Part shown: positions 1 through 8,503 of the stretch, one piece after another | Layout: each line of letters opens with the position of its first letter | Position numbering within the stretch: position 1 is the first letter of the stretch | NCBI GenBank assembly: GCA_947625765.1 | Contig: CANQPP010000023.1 | Coordinates: forward strand, 1 to 34,214 | Direction of reading: 5' to 3' | Length of the DNA stretch: 34,214 nucleotides | DNA from: an uncultured Clostridia bacterium | GTDB lineage: Bacteria > Bacillota > Clostridia > Christensenellales > UBA1750 | Program-made: the position numbers and the translations under genes | The notes under the pieces: model-generated | What the model saw: the letters and a program-made list of their open reading frames with translations, nothing else | What the model was told of the DNA's origin: nothing | Databases searched by the model: none

Positions 1-63
1 GAAGAAGCAAGAAAACATTGATATATAAGGAAAAATTGAACTTGCTATATTTTCCGACAATAG

Positions 64-105
64 AAAAAGAGAGGCGCTTGGTCGGCCACGGCGAGCGTCT
101 CTCTT
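64..105 (-). terminator. Intrinsic terminator of hisHF
   Basis: Read on the minus strand just after hisF, the arms AAGAGAGACGCT and AGCGCCTCTCTT (plus-strand 94-105 and 67-78) pair over 12 positions with one mismatch/wobble around a 15-nt loop. A run of five T follows (complement of 64-68). A second small perfect hairpin (ATCGCC-AAAT-GGCGAT, 111-126) touches the hisF stop codon. The structure shows that hisF is the last gene of its operon. Confidence 0.8.
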
Positions 106-125
106 ACTATATCGCCAAATGGCGA

Positions 126-881
126 TCAAATGCGGATGCAGAGGCCCTTTTCCTTTAAGGCGCGCTTTAGGTCCGGCACGGCCAGCTCGCCGTAGTGGAA
201 CAGGGAAGCGGCCAGAGCGGCCTCCGCGCAGCCCTCGGACAGCACGTCGTAGAAGTGCTGGACGTTGCCCGCGCCGCCGGAGGCGATCACGGGGATGTCC
301 ACGCCGGAGGCGATGGCCTTCGTCAGCTCCACGTCGAAGCCTTCCTTGGTGCCGTCGGCGTCCATGCTGGTCACCAGCAGCTCGCCCGCGCCCTGGCGCG
401 CCACGTAGCGGGACCAGTCCACCGCGTCCATGCCGGTGGGCTTGCGGCCGCCGTGGGTGTAGACCTCCCAATGGCCGTTCTGGCGCTTGCAGTCGATGGC
501 CACCACCACGCACTGGCTGCCGAACATCTCTGCGGCGTTTTTGATGAGCGCGGGGCTGCGCACGGCGGAGGTGTTGATGAACACCTTCTCTGCGCCCGCG
601 TGGAGCATGGCGGAGAAGTCCTCCACGCTGCGGATTCCGCCGCCCACGGTGAAGGGGATGGTGACGGCCTTGGCGACCTGGCGAACGGTGTCAAGCAGGA
701 TGCCGCGGTTCTCGGCGCTGGCGTTGATGTCCAGAAGGACCAGCTCGTCGATGCCGGCCTTGTCGTAGGCGGCCGCGCATTCGGCGGGGTCGCCTGCGTC
801 CTGTATGTTCTGGAACTGCACGCCCTTGACCACGCGGCCCTCGCGCACGTCCAGGGCAGCGATGATGCGCTTAGCCAACAT
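126..881 (-). CDS. hisF: Imidazole glycerol phosphate synthase cyclase subunit HisF
   Basis: HisF is the cyclase half of IGP synthase. It uses ammonia delivered by HisH to convert PRFAR into imidazole glycerol phosphate (histidine pathway) and AICAR (purine pathway), in the cytoplasm. The 251-residue length fits the family. The (beta/alpha)8 barrel carries the expected catalytic aspartates Asp11 (AALDV) and Asp130 (VAIDCKR), and the phosphate-binding glycine motifs VGGGIRS (about 79-85) and ASGGAG. I chose the ATG at 881 because translation there begins [12 protein letters not shown], the normal HisF N-terminus, and an AGGAAGGAGG site lies just upstream; the frame is open 21 codons further without family similarity. 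It overlaps the end of hisH by 11 nt, so the two subunits are probably translationally coupled. A terminator follows. Confidence 0.97.
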   Translation of the reverse strand: MLAKRIIAALDVREGRVVKGVQFQNIQDAGDPAECAAAYDKAGIDELVLLDINASAENRGILLDTVRQVAKAVTIPFTVGGGIRSVEDFSAMLHAGAEKVFINTSAVRSPALIKNAAEMFGSQCVVVAIDCKRQNGHWEVYTHGGRKPTGMDAVDWSRYVARQGAGELLVTSMDADGTKEGFDVELTKAIASGVDIPVIASGGAGNVQHFYDVLSEGCAEAALAASLFHYGELAVPDLKRALKEKGLCIRI

Positions 882-1509
882 CGCTGTGCGCCTCCTTCCT
901 GCAGACGGCGGCGAAGTTCTTGAGGAGCTTGAGCCCCGCCTCACCGCTCTTTTCCGGGTGGAACTGCACGGCCCAGAGGGAGCCGTCGCGCACGAACACG
1001 TCCATGTCGTTCTGCCCTAAATGCACCTTGGCCACGACCTGGGAAGGATCGGCGGCGCAGGCGTAGTAGCTGTGCACGAAATAGAACCAGGGCGAGTCGC
1101 CCAGACCTTCCAGCAGGGGATCGGGATGCAAGATCTCAGGCTGGTTCCAGCCCATGTGGGGGACCTTCACGTCCGCTTGGGGCTCTATGCGCTTTACCTC
1201 GCCGGGCAGGAATTTGAGGCCGCAAACGCCCTTGGATTCCTCGCTCTTTTCAAACAGCAGCTGCAGGCCGATGCAGATGCCGAGGAAGGGGGTGCCGGCA
1301 GAGCGGAGTTTGCGGAGCGTATCCATGAGCCCGCGGCAGCGCAGCTGGCGCATGGCCTCGCCGAAGGCGCCCACGCCGGGGAGGATGACGCCGTCCGCTT
1401 GGAGAATAGTCTCCCGCTCATGTGTCAGAATGGATCCCTCGCCGATGCGCTCCAGCGCGTGCCGAACGCTTTCCACGTTCCCCGCTCCATAATCAATGAT
1501 CGCGATCAT
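871..1509 (-). CDS. hisH: Imidazole glycerol phosphate synthase glutaminase subunit HisH
   Basis: HisH is the class I glutamine amidotransferase subunit that hydrolyses glutamine and channels ammonia to HisF. The catalytic triad is visible: Cys79 in LGICIGLQ, and His184 and Glu186 in QFHPEKSG. The 212-residue length is typical. The start is MIAIIDYGAGN at 1509, preceded by a GAGGAG site; an upstream in-frame ATG at 1548 would add 13 residues without family support. It forms a two-gene operon with hisF. No other his gene is adjacent, because the next gene (guaA) is divergent and hisF is followed by a terminator. Confidence 0.97.
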   Translation of the reverse strand: MIAIIDYGAGNVESVRHALERIGEGSILTHERETILQADGVILPGVGAFGEAMRQLRCRGLMDTLRKLRSAGTPFLGICIGLQLLFEKSEESKGVCGLKFLPGEVKRIEPQADVKVPHMGWNQPEILHPDPLLEGLGDSPWFYFVHSYYACAADPSQVVAKVHLGQNDMDVFVRDGSLWAVQFHPEKSGEAGLKLLKNFAAVCRKEAHSDVG

Positions 1510-1546
1510 AAAAACTCCTCGTTTCCAGGATCGAATTGCTTGTTTC

Positions 1547-1552
1547 ATTATA
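1547..1552 (-). promoter_or_regulatory. Possible -10 element of the hisHF promoter
   Basis: On the minus strand a perfect TATAAT lies 38 nt upstream of the hisH start. The hexamer 17 bp further upstream (CGCCAG) is not a recognisable -35, so this promoter would need an activator or a different spacing. It is the only good -10 between the two divergent genes on this strand. Confidence 0.4.
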
Positions 1553-1588
1553 AGCGGCGTTGTCTACATCTGGCGTTAAGGAAAAGTG

Positions 1589-1607
1589 ATACTTATGCTA
1601 AAAGTAT
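1589..1607. promoter_or_regulatory. Inverted repeat between hisH and guaA
   Basis: ATACTT (1589-1594) and AAGTAT (1602-1607) are perfect inverted arms separated by 7 bp. They lie upstream of both divergent promoters, a position that suits an operator shared by hisHF and guaA. No regulator can be named. Confidence 0.25.
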
Positions 1608-1628
1608 AAGCAAATTTCGCCGCATTTC

Positions 1629-1657
1629 TTGACAGAAAAGCCGGAATAGTCTATCTT
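1629..1657 (+). promoter_or_regulatory. guaA promoter
   Basis: TTGACA (1629-1634), a 17-bp spacer and TATCTT (1652-1657) make a good sigma-A promoter. Transcription should begin near 1664, leaving a leader of about 43 nt before the guaA start. That is too short for a purine riboswitch. Confidence 0.7.
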
Positions 1658-1706
1658 TTGCAGTGACGAGTATCGGCTTTTGAATGCCTTTTTAAGGAGC
1701 GGTCTT

Positions 1707-3242
1707 ATGGCGAAACATCAACTTGTTCTGGTTCTGGATTTCGGCGGCCAATATAACCAGCTGATCGCAAGGCGCGTGCGCGAGGAAGGCGTGTACTGCG
1801 AGATGATCCCGGGGGATTCCTCCATCGAGCGCATCCGCGCCATGGAACCCGTGGGCGTGATCCTGACGGGCGGCCCCAATTCCGTATACGCGCCCGGCGC
1901 GCCCACAATGGATATGGTCGTGTTCGAGCTGGGCGTACCCGTGCTGGGTATCTGCTACGGGATGCAGCTGATGACCCATTTGTTGGGCGGTTCCGTGCGC
2001 CAGGCGGAGAAGCGCGAGTACGGCCAGGCCACGGTGCGCCTGCAGCCCTCGCCGCTGTTTACGGGCGTGCCGGAGGAGACCGTCTGCTGGATGAGCCACA
2101 CGGACCAGGCCCGCGAGCTGCCGGAGGGCTTTACCGCCATCGCCGGGACGGACAGCTGCCCGATCGCGGCCATCGGCAACGACGAGAAGCGCTTCTACGG
2201 CGTGCAGTTCCACCCGGAGGTCCGCCACACACAGTACGGCCAGGAAATGCTGCGCTCCTTCCTCTACAACATCTGCGGATGCACGGGCGACTGGCACATG
2301 TCCTCCTATGTGGACGAGACCGTGGAGCGCCTGCGCGGGACCATCGGAGACGGCCGCGTGCTGCTGGCGCTCTCCGGCGGCGTGGATTCCTCCGTGTGCG
2401 CGGCCCTGTTGAACCGCGCGGTGGGAAAGCAGCTCACCTGCGTGTTCGTGGACACGGGCCTGCTGCGTAAAAACGAGGCGCGCCTGGTCAACGAGATGTT
2501 CTCTCGCGGCTTCGACATGAAGCTGGTGACCATCGACGCCTCCGAGCGCTTCCTTAGCGCGCTGGCCGGCGTGTCCGACCCGGAGAAGAAGCGCAAGATC
2601 ATAGGGGAGATGTTCATCCGCGTATTCGAGGAGGCCGCCAGGGAGATCGGCGAGGTGGACTTCCTCTCCCAGGGAACCATTTACCCGGACGTGATCGAGT
2701 CCGGCGCGGGCGTTGCGGCCGTGATCAAGAGCCACCACAACGTGGGCGGCCTGCCCAGCGTGATCCAGTTCAAGCAGATCATCGAGCCCCTGCGCGACCT
2801 GTTCAAGGACGAGGTGCGCCGCTTGGGCATCGAACTCGGCCTGCCGGAGGAGATGGTCTGGCGGCAGCCCTGCCCCGGACCAGGACTGGCAGTGCGCATC
2901 ATAGGCGACATCACCCGCGAGAAGATCACCATCCTGCAAGAGGCGGACGCCATCTTCCGCGAGGAGGTGGACGCGGCCAAGCTGCAGCGCCAGGTCAACC
3001 AGTATTTCGCCGTGCTGACCAACATGCGCTCCGTGGGCGTCATGGGAGACGGCCGCACCTACGACTATACCGTGGCCCTGCGCGCCGTGGAGACGGTGGA
3101 CTTCATGACCGCCGAGTGGGCGCGCATTCCCTACGAGGTGCTGGCCCGCACCTCCACCCGCATCGTCAACGAGGTCAAGCACGTGAACCGCGTCGTGTAC
3201 GACATCACCCAAAAGCCCCCGGCCACGATCGAGTGGGAATAG
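1707..3242 (+). CDS. guaA: GMP synthetase (glutamine-hydrolysing)
   Basis: GuaA converts XMP, ATP and glutamine to GMP, the last step of guanine nucleotide synthesis. The protein has 511 residues, as usual. Residues about 5-190 are the class I glutaminase domain, with Cys83 (GICYGMQ) and His169/Glu171 (FHPEV). Residues about 205-400 are the ATP-pyrophosphatase domain with P-loop SGGVDSS at 223-229. The C-terminal dimerisation domain ends in the family signature PPATIEWE. The start is [15 protein letters not shown] at 1707, with AAGGAG at 1694-1699; the frame is open nine codons further upstream without family support. It is monocistronic, with its own promoter and a strong terminator. A second guaA-like gene without glutaminase domain lies at 14854. 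Confidence 0.98.
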   Translation: MAKHQLVLVLDFGGQYNQLIARRVREEGVYCEMIPGDSSIERIRAMEPVGVILTGGPNSVYAPGAPTMDMVVFELGVPVLGICYGMQLMTHLLGGSVRQAEKREYGQATVRLQPSPLFTGVPEETVCWMSHTDQARELPEGFTAIAGTDSCPIAAIGNDEKRFYGVQFHPEVRHTQYGQEMLRSFLYNICGCTGDWHMSSYVDETVERLRGTIGDGRVLLALSGGVDSSVCAALLNRAVGKQLTCVFVDTGLLRKNEARLVNEMFSRGFDMKLVTIDASERFLSALAGVSDPEKKRKIIGEMFIRVFEEAAREIGEVDFLSQGTIYPDVIESGAGVAAVIKSHHNVGGLPSVIQFKQIIEPLRDLFKDEVRRLGIELGLPEEMVWRQPCPGPGLAVRIIGDITREKITILQEADAIFREEVDAAKLQRQVNQYFAVLTNMRSVGVMGDGRTYDYTVALRAVETVDFMTAEWARIPYEVLARTSTRIVNEVKHVNRVVYDITQKPPATIEWE

Positions 3243-3336
3243 TATCAAGAAAGCCGGAAAGCCTTGATATTCCTGACTTTTTCAAGCTGAAAATGTCCTC
3301 GTGACAACAGTTTGATAACACTTTCAGATTATTCAT

Positions 3337-3380
3337 AAAAAGAGCTAACAGACTTTTGTTATCGTCTGTTAGCTCTTTTT
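3337..3380. terminator. Bidirectional terminator between guaA and the 3384-4022 gene
   Basis: Two perfect 17-nt inverted arms (3337-3353 and 3364-3380) flank a 10-nt loop. One side ends in TTTTT and the other begins with AAAAA, so the hairpin has a T-run in either direction. It can end guaA on the plus strand and the convergent gene on the minus strand. Confidence 0.9.
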
Positions 3381-3383
3381 ACT

Positions 3384-4022
3384 TTAAATATCGTATATGT
3401 ATTTCTTGCTGATCCATTCTCTCAGCCAGATAATCCCTTCAGTTAATTCAATGCTCTCAATTTTTACCAATGAATCAATTATCATATTATATTTTGAAAT
3501 TGTAAGCTCTGGTTCACCATATTGATTAAATAAATCGAATGTAGCAACGAACCCATCATTAAGTGAAATTTGATGGCAAGAATTACAATTTCTCCACAAA
3601 GCAACGATTGCAAATGCTTGTTCTTTGGAAATATTGATTGTTGCAATATCTCTAAGCTTAATCCACAAACTGAGTGCTCCACATATTGTAACTATAAGGT
3701 TGTCACAAACCATACCTGCACCTACAGTGACAACTTCAGGAATTGTCTCCATCAATTTTCTAATATTCAGTAAAATATTACCAGGCTTAATTGAACGACC
3801 ATCTCGATAGTTTCGTAGTGAATCCATAGTTAAAAACTGCATCATTGGGGGTGCTTCAAGAGGAGGAGATATGGAGATAAATCCATTCCTAACTAAATTG
3901 GTATAAATTAACGATGCATCGTTGTCACTATTTATAAGAACATCTTGCATACTTTTCATAATCACATTCTTTAATTGATGTATTATATTATCTTGCAGAT
4001 CGGTTCTTGGCGTCATTTCCAC
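3384..4022 (-). CDS. Hypothetical protein, AT-rich orphan
   Basis: A 212-residue protein that I do not recognise. It is rich in Ile, Asn and Leu, has no signal peptide and no clear membrane span, and shows a possible dimer-type helix near its N-terminus (about residues 5-28). Two Cys lie close together in RNCNSCHQ near residue 148. The start is most likely GTG at 4022, with AGAGGA about 11 nt upstream; an ATG two codons later (4016) is the alternative. The gene is visibly more AT-rich than its neighbours and lies directly downstream of guaA, beside a decayed gene, so horizontal acquisition is likely. It has no operon partner. Confidence 0.6.
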   Translation of the reverse strand: MEMTPRTDLQDNIIHQLKNVIMKSMQDVLINSDNDASLIYTNLVRNGFISISPPLEAPPMMQFLTMDSLRNYRDGRSIKPGNILLNIRKLMETIPEVVTVGAGMVCDNLIVTICGALSLWIKLRDIATINISKEQAFAIVALWRNCNSCHQISLNDGFVATFDLFNQYGEPELTISKYNMIIDSLVKIESIELTEGIIWLREWISKKYIYDI

Positions 4023-4092
4023 TTTTATGTTGTCCTCTTTCTGTAATTAAATCTATAAGTATATCACTAAGTTCTTGTTAAGAAACTTTTTA

Positions 4093-4440
4093 CTATTGCT
4101 GAGCCTTATCATATTTCGGGTAGTTGTAAATTGTAGCGCCATTGATTATATTGTTCTTTGCTGATTTCATGTTTGCAGTATTTTCCAGCTTATTCTTTCC
4201 ATACAATCAGCACCGGTAATAAATTAGCGTCTTCCTATTCCTTGAATTTCAAGTAGACTTCTTCGCCACCTATTCCACTGACAGCAAGACTGAAGTTGTC
4301 CTCAAGGGTAAACAGAGTATATGCAAGTCAGATGTACCCGTTAATGTCAGCACGGTAATCTCCTGCGGAGAAACATCTAGTGCTTGCACCCGTGCTGCGG
4401 TGAACTCCGCTTTTGTGGAACGAGCTCCCATTTCACATTG
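4093..4440 (-). pseudogene. Decayed gene remnant
   Basis: No long open frame exists here, but protein-like segments follow one another on the minus strand in shifted frames. They run QCEMGARSTKAEF and EFTAARVQALDVSPQEI, then ADINGYI, a stop, LEDNFSLAVSGIGGEE and VYLKFKE, another stop, DANLLPVLIVWKE, a third stop, HEISKEQYNQWRY, and after one more frame change NYPKYDKAQQ followed by TAG at 4093-4095. The segments read like one soluble protein of perhaps 115 residues or more that has gained several stops and at least two frameshifts. I do not recognise the family; proteins of this style are common as cargo on conjugative elements, which is inference. The 5' limit is uncertain and may reach about 4670. 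Confidence 0.4.
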
Positions 4441-4764
4441 AGTCGCCGGACATCAGCGCTCTATTCGGGGAAACCCAGCAGAATACCAAGATATTTCTGT
4501 ATCATTCCTCACATGTAGCGAAAGAGTGAATTCTTTCGCCGATTGCCATTGTGATTTTATTTCCTGTCCATGTGCTTTGACGAGCAGTAGTAAACCTGTC
4601 AAAGCACACGAAACGTATATTCTGCGGAAATCGCCACCATTAAAGGCTTGACAGAACCTTGTAATGTGTGTCAACTATTTGTACACATATTACAACATAA
4701 ACGCTTAGGAAAGTCAAGATAAATCAGAACCACCAGTAAACCGATGTTCTGAACTGCTTGTATG
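4441..4764. other. Non-coding stretch, no convincing gene
   Basis: A 73-codon open frame on the minus strand (4453-4674) is in the same frame as the first segment of the decayed gene and could be its degraded 5' part, but it has no ribosome binding site and no recognisable domain. From 4675 to 4764 I see nothing. Confidence 0.4.
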
Positions 4765-4800
4765 CGCGGGCTTGTTCTTACGGACAGCCCGCGTTTTTTT
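4765..4800 (+). terminator. Orphan intrinsic terminator
   Basis: CGCGGGCT (4765-4772) and AGCCCGCG (4786-4793) form a perfect stem, followed by seven T. No intact plus-strand gene precedes it. It is probably left from a lost gene, or insulates the downstream gene from the AT-rich patch. Confidence 0.75.
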
Positions 4801-4831
4801 GCGGGAGATGCGGTATCTTCGGGAAAAAGAC

Positions 4832-4860
4832 TTGACAGGCGGCGTGATCCGTGTTATAAG
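4832..4860 (+). promoter_or_regulatory. Promoter of the nitrilase-GDPD gene
   Basis: TTGACA (4832-4837), a 17-bp spacer and TATAAG (4855-4860). Transcription would start near 4867, about 40 nt before the ATG; a GGGAGGAG site sits at 4891-4898. Confidence 0.8.
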
Positions 4861-4907
4861 GAGTCCAAAAATCGTTCTATTCTTGATTCAGGGAGGAGAC
4901 AAGCTCG

Positions 4908-6536
4908 ATGAAAGCGTGCATTATTCAACCGCCTTACTCTGTGGATCAATCCCGCCTGGAGGAGTATTTCCAGTGGGAGCTGGACGCGATGGACAAATGC
5001 GACGAAAGCATGGATCTGATCGTCCTTCCGGAATCCTGCGACGTCCCCTGCTACGTTCCTGACAAGGAAGGGTGCTTCGCCGTGGCGAAGCGCTTCGGGC
5101 CCGTTCTGCAGGAAAAAGCGGCGCAGACGGCGAAGCGCTGCGACGCGATCCTGTTCTGCAACATGCACCGTCCCTGCGAGGGAGGGCTGCGCAACTCCAC
5201 GCTGGCCTTCGACCGCAGCGGCCAGCTGGTCGGTTGGTACGACAAACAGCACCTCACCCCCGGCGAGGTCTCCGATTATCAGCTGGACAGCGACTACACC
5301 TTTGAATACTCCGCGCCCACCGTGCTCGAGATCGACGGGCTGCGCTACGGTTTTCTGACCTGTTACGACTTCTATTTCTACGAGAATTTCGCAAATTTGG
5401 CGCGAAACGACCTGGATATCATCATCGGCTGCTCCCACCAGCGCACCGACACGCTGGAGACGCTGGAAATGATCGACCGCTTCTGCGCATACAACATCAA
5501 CGCCTATCTGGTGCGCGCGTCGGTGAGCCTGGGCGAGGATTCCCCGGTGGGCGGCGGTAGCATGATCGTCGCGCCGGACGGCAAGGTCCTGGCGAACCTC
5601 AAGAGCCAGGCGGGCATGGCCGTCGCCACCTTTGATCCTCACAAAAAACACTTTAAACCTGCGGGCTTCGGCGGGCGGACCATGGCGCATCACGAGTACA
5701 TCGAGAGGGGCCGCAGGCCGTGGAAATACCGTCCGGCGGGCAGCGCCATCGTCAAGCACGACGAGCTGGCGCCTTATCCCCGGGTCTGCGCGCATCGGGG
5801 ATTCAACACCGTGGCGCCGGAAAACAGCCTGCCTGCGTTCGGCGCGGCTGTGGCGCTGGGTGCGGAGGAGATCGAATTCGACCTGTGGCCCACGAAGGAT
5901 GGGGAGATCGTCTCCATTCACGACGACAACCTGGAGCGGGTCTCCACCGGCAGCGGGCTTGTGTACGAGCATACCTACGACGAGCTGATGCAGTACGATT
6001 TCGGCGTGAAGACCGGCGAGGCGTACCGCGGGCTGAAGATCCTGAAATTTGAGGAGATCCTAAAGAAATTTTCCAGCCACGTGATCATGAACATCCACGT
6101 TAAGACACTCGACAACGAGGTTGAGTTCGATGACGCGTTGCTGCAGAAGATCGTGGATCTCATCCGCAAATACGACTGCGTAAAATACTCCTATTTCATG
6201 ACGTCCAACGACCGTCTGTTGGATAAAATGCGCAGCGTAGCGCCCGACATCGCCCGCTGCGCGGGTTCTCACATGGAAGAAGATTTTGGGACCTTTGTGG
6301 AACGGGCGCTTCGGTACGACTGCAAAAAGATCCAGCTGTTCAAGCCGTATTTCGATCAGGACCTGATCGACCGCGCCCACGCCAACGGCATCGTTTGCAA
6401 CGTTTTCTGGTCGGACGACGAGCAGGAGGCGCGGCAGATGATCCGCATGGGGATCGACACCATTTTGACCAACGACTACCAGCGCATCTCCCTCGCCGTC
6501 CGCGACGAGGCGCAAAAAACGCGCTCCCAAGGCTGA
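4908..6536 (+). CDS. Fused carbon-nitrogen hydrolase and glycerophosphodiester phosphodiesterase
   Basis: A 542-residue two-domain enzyme. Residues about 1-270 are a nitrilase-superfamily amidohydrolase with the full Glu-Lys-Cys triad: Glu42 (LPESC), Lys113 (YDKQHL) and Cys152 (TCYDFYF). Residues about 290-530 are a GDPD TIM barrel: AHRG at 295-298 and PENS, then EFD, and IHDDNLERVSTG with the second histidine. There is no signal peptide, so it should act in the cytoplasm. Known family activities are hydrolysis of an amide or nitrile (N-terminal half) and of a glycerophosphodiester to glycerol-3-phosphate plus alcohol (C-terminal half). The shared substrate, perhaps an N-acylated glycerophospho compound, is inference. 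It is a single gene with its own promoter and a following GC-rich hairpin. Confidence 0.9.
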   Translation: MKACIIQPPYSVDQSRLEEYFQWELDAMDKCDESMDLIVLPESCDVPCYVPDKEGCFAVAKRFGPVLQEKAAQTAKRCDAILFCNMHRPCEGGLRNSTLAFDRSGQLVGWYDKQHLTPGEVSDYQLDSDYTFEYSAPTVLEIDGLRYGFLTCYDFYFYENFANLARNDLDIIIGCSHQRTDTLETLEMIDRFCAYNINAYLVRASVSLGEDSPVGGGSMIVAPDGKVLANLKSQAGMAVATFDPHKKHFKPAGFGGRTMAHHEYIERGRRPWKYRPAGSAIVKHDELAPYPRVCAHRGFNTVAPENSLPAFGAAVALGAEEIEFDLWPTKDGEIVSIHDDNLERVSTGSGLVYEHTYDELMQYDFGVKTGEAYRGLKILKFEEILKKFSSHVIMNIHVKTLDNEVEFDDALLQKIVDLIRKYDCVKYSYFMTSNDRLLDKMRSVAPDIARCAGSHMEEDFGTFVERALRYDCKKIQLFKPYFDQDLIDRAHANGIVCNVFWSDDEQEARQMIRMGIDTILTNDYQRISLAVRDEAQKTRSQG

Positions 6537-6549
6537 GAATCCCGTAATG

Positions 6550-6580
6550 ATCCTCCCCCGGCTTTGCCGGGGGAGGATTT
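6550..6580 (+). terminator. Hairpin after the nitrilase-GDPD gene
   Basis: ATCCTCCCCCGG (6550-6561) and CCGGGGGAGGAT (6567-6578) make a perfect 12-bp stem around CTTTG. Only a short T-poor tail (TTCCGTT) follows. The stem is strong but the U-tract is weak. Confidence 0.6.
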
Positions 6581-6648
6581 CCGTTACCTTCATACCCAGT
6601 CCAAATCATTCTTTTGCGATAAGTGCGATGCTTTTGTGCCCAAAGCGC

Positions 6649-6677
6649 TTGTTTTTGTACCTGGTCGAAGCTATAAT
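6649..6677 (+). promoter_or_regulatory. Promoter of the FAD oxidoreductase gene
   Basis: TTGTTT (6649-6654), a 17-bp spacer and a perfect TATAAT (6672-6677), about 45 nt before the start codon. Confidence 0.65.
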
Positions 6678-6722
6678 GAGATATGCAAGGTTCTAAAAAC
6701 GCGATTTAAGAAGGACGGAACC

Positions 6723-8498
6723 ATGGAAAGAGGAAACAACAGGGCAGGCAAAAGATACAAAGAACACAAGGCGGATATCTGCGTGATCGGCGGCGGGCTC
6801 GCGGGAATGTGTGCTTCTATTGCCGCAGCGCGCAGGGGCAGCCGCGTGATCCTCGTACATGACCGCCCCGTTTTGGGCGGGAACTGCTCCTCCGAGATCA
6901 GGATGTGGCCCCTTGGCGCGGGCGGGAGCAACCGACGCGAAACGGGCATCTTTGAAGAACTGGTGCTCAACAACCTATACCGCAACCCCACGCGGAACTA
7001 TCCGATCTGGGATTCGGTGCTGTTTGAGGCTGTCCGCTTTCAGCCTGGGCTCGAAAGCCTCTTGAACTGCACGGTCAACGATATAGAGATGTCGGACGAG
7101 ACGCACATAAAAGCGGTCTGCGGCTGGCAGATGACCACCTACCAAAACCATTACATTGAAGCGGACATATTCATCGACTGCTCGGGCGACGGCATCTTGG
7201 CCGAGCTTTCGGGGGCAGAATACCGCCATGGCCGCGAGGCGCGCGAGGAGTACGGCGAGGACGCCGCGCCCGAGACGGCGGACAGGCAGACCATGGGCAA
7301 TTCTTGCCTTCTGCAGGTGCGTGAGACCGCGGAGCCCATCAAGTTCATCCCGCCAAAATGGGCGAGAAAGCTGCCCGATGAGGAAAACCTGAAGACCCGC
7401 CGCCATCAACCCGACAACTTCCGCGGCAACAATTTCTGGTGGCTGGAGCTGGGCGGCAACAGGGACACGATCGAGGACGCGGAGGAGATCCGGGACGATC
7501 TTCTCGCGCTTTCCTTCGGCGTGTGGGATCACATCAAGAACCAGGGAGATCACAACGCCGAAAACTGGGAACTGGACTGGGCGGGATTCCTTCCCGGCAA
7601 GAGGGAGAGCCGCCGCTATGTGGGCGACCATATCCTCACACAGCCCGAGGTGCAGGCGGGTGGAAAATTCGACGATATCGTAGCTTACGGCGGCTGGCAG
7701 ATCGACAACCATCCGCCGATGGGCTTTGACCATAAGGGCGCGCCGACGACATATTATCCCTGCCCTTCGCCCTTCGGGATCCCTTACAGGTGCCTGTATT
7801 CGGTGAATATCGACAACCTGATGTTTGCGGGGAGGAATATCAGCGCCACCCACGCCTCCACGGCGGCCTCGCGGGTGATGGGGACCTGCGCCCTGCTCGG
7901 CCAGGCCGCGGGCACGGCCGCACACATCGCCATCGAGCATAAGACCGATCCGCGCGGGGTCAATCGGTATATAGCCGAGCTGCAGCAAAGCCTCATGGAG
8001 GACGACTGCTGGCTGCCGGGACTTCGCCGCAGGGTGAGCGAAAACTGCTTGTCGGCGGAACTTACGGCGGACTGCGAGAATCCGGAAAATTTGCGCAACG
8101 GCATCGACCGTCCCACCGATGAGGACGGCGATAACGGCTGTTACGTTCCGCTCGGCAGCGAGATCACATACACGCTCGCATCTCCCGCCTATATCGAGAG
8201 CGTGCACATCGTATTCGACAGCGACCTCGACCGCAAGACCGTTGCGGGAGGCATCCCGAGCGTTAAGGACTGCCCGACGATCTGCAACCGCCCGCTCGAC
8301 TTCAAGGGATTCTCCTTCCCGTCCACGGTCACAAAGGAGTTCGAGCTGCTCGCAGACGGCAAGGTCGTCTATTCGACCGACTGCAACCACCAGCGCTTCG
8401 TAAAAATAAACATAGCGCGCACCGTGAAGAAGCTGACCCTTCGCCCGATCGCCACGTTCGGCGCGGAAAAGGCGCACATTTTCTCCTTTGACTTTTAA
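6723..8498 (+). CDS. FAD-dependent oxidoreductase
   Basis: A 591-residue protein with an N-terminal Rossmann fold: GGGLAG at 23-28 for the FAD ADP moiety, and GGNCSSEIRMW at 52-62, a signature of the FAD_oxidored family (PF12831). A second FAD-contact stretch reads NLMFAGRNISATHAS, followed by MGTCALLGQAAGTAA. The last 120 or so residues look like a beta-sandwich appendage (ITYTLASPAYIESVHIVFDS), as found in discoidin-like ligand-binding modules. Family members often sit in sugar or sugar-acid catabolic loci; the substrate here is unknown. The start is ATG 6723 with AAGGAC upstream; the frame is open 53 codons further but lacks family character, and the promoter lies inside that extension. 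No signal peptide. It is a separate transcription unit. Confidence 0.88.
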   Translation: MERGNNRAGKRYKEHKADICVIGGGLAGMCASIAAARRGSRVILVHDRPVLGGNCSSEIRMWPLGAGGSNRRETGIFEELVLNNLYRNPTRNYPIWDSVLFEAVRFQPGLESLLNCTVNDIEMSDETHIKAVCGWQMTTYQNHYIEADIFIDCSGDGILAELSGAEYRHGREAREEYGEDAAPETADRQTMGNSCLLQVRETAEPIKFIPPKWARKLPDEENLKTRRHQPDNFRGNNFWWLELGGNRDTIEDAEEIRDDLLALSFGVWDHIKNQGDHNAENWELDWAGFLPGKRESRRYVGDHILTQPEVQAGGKFDDIVAYGGWQIDNHPPMGFDHKGAPTTYYPCPSPFGIPYRCLYSVNIDNLMFAGRNISATHASTAASRVMGTCALLGQAAGTAAHIAIEHKTDPRGVNRYIAELQQSLMEDDCWLPGLRRRVSENCLSAELTADCENPENLRNGIDRPTDEDGDNGCYVPLGSEITYTLASPAYIESVHIVFDSDLDRKTVAGGIPSVKDCPTICNRPLDFKGFSFPSTVTKEFELLADGKVVYSTDCNHQRFVKINIARTVKKLTLRPIATFGAEKAHIFSFDF

Positions 8499-8503
8499 AT
8501 GTG

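Noticed and set aside
1658-1706. Purine riboswitch upstream of guaA
   Set aside because: The leader is only about 43 nt long and lacks the conserved junction sequences.
1692-3248. A 518-codon open frame antisense to guaA
   Set aside because: Caused by codon bias of guaA; His/Ala/Gly-rich without motifs.
4772-5062. A plus-strand ORF starting before the nitrilase-GDPD gene
   Set aside because: It runs through the terminator, promoter and start of the real gene in another frame.
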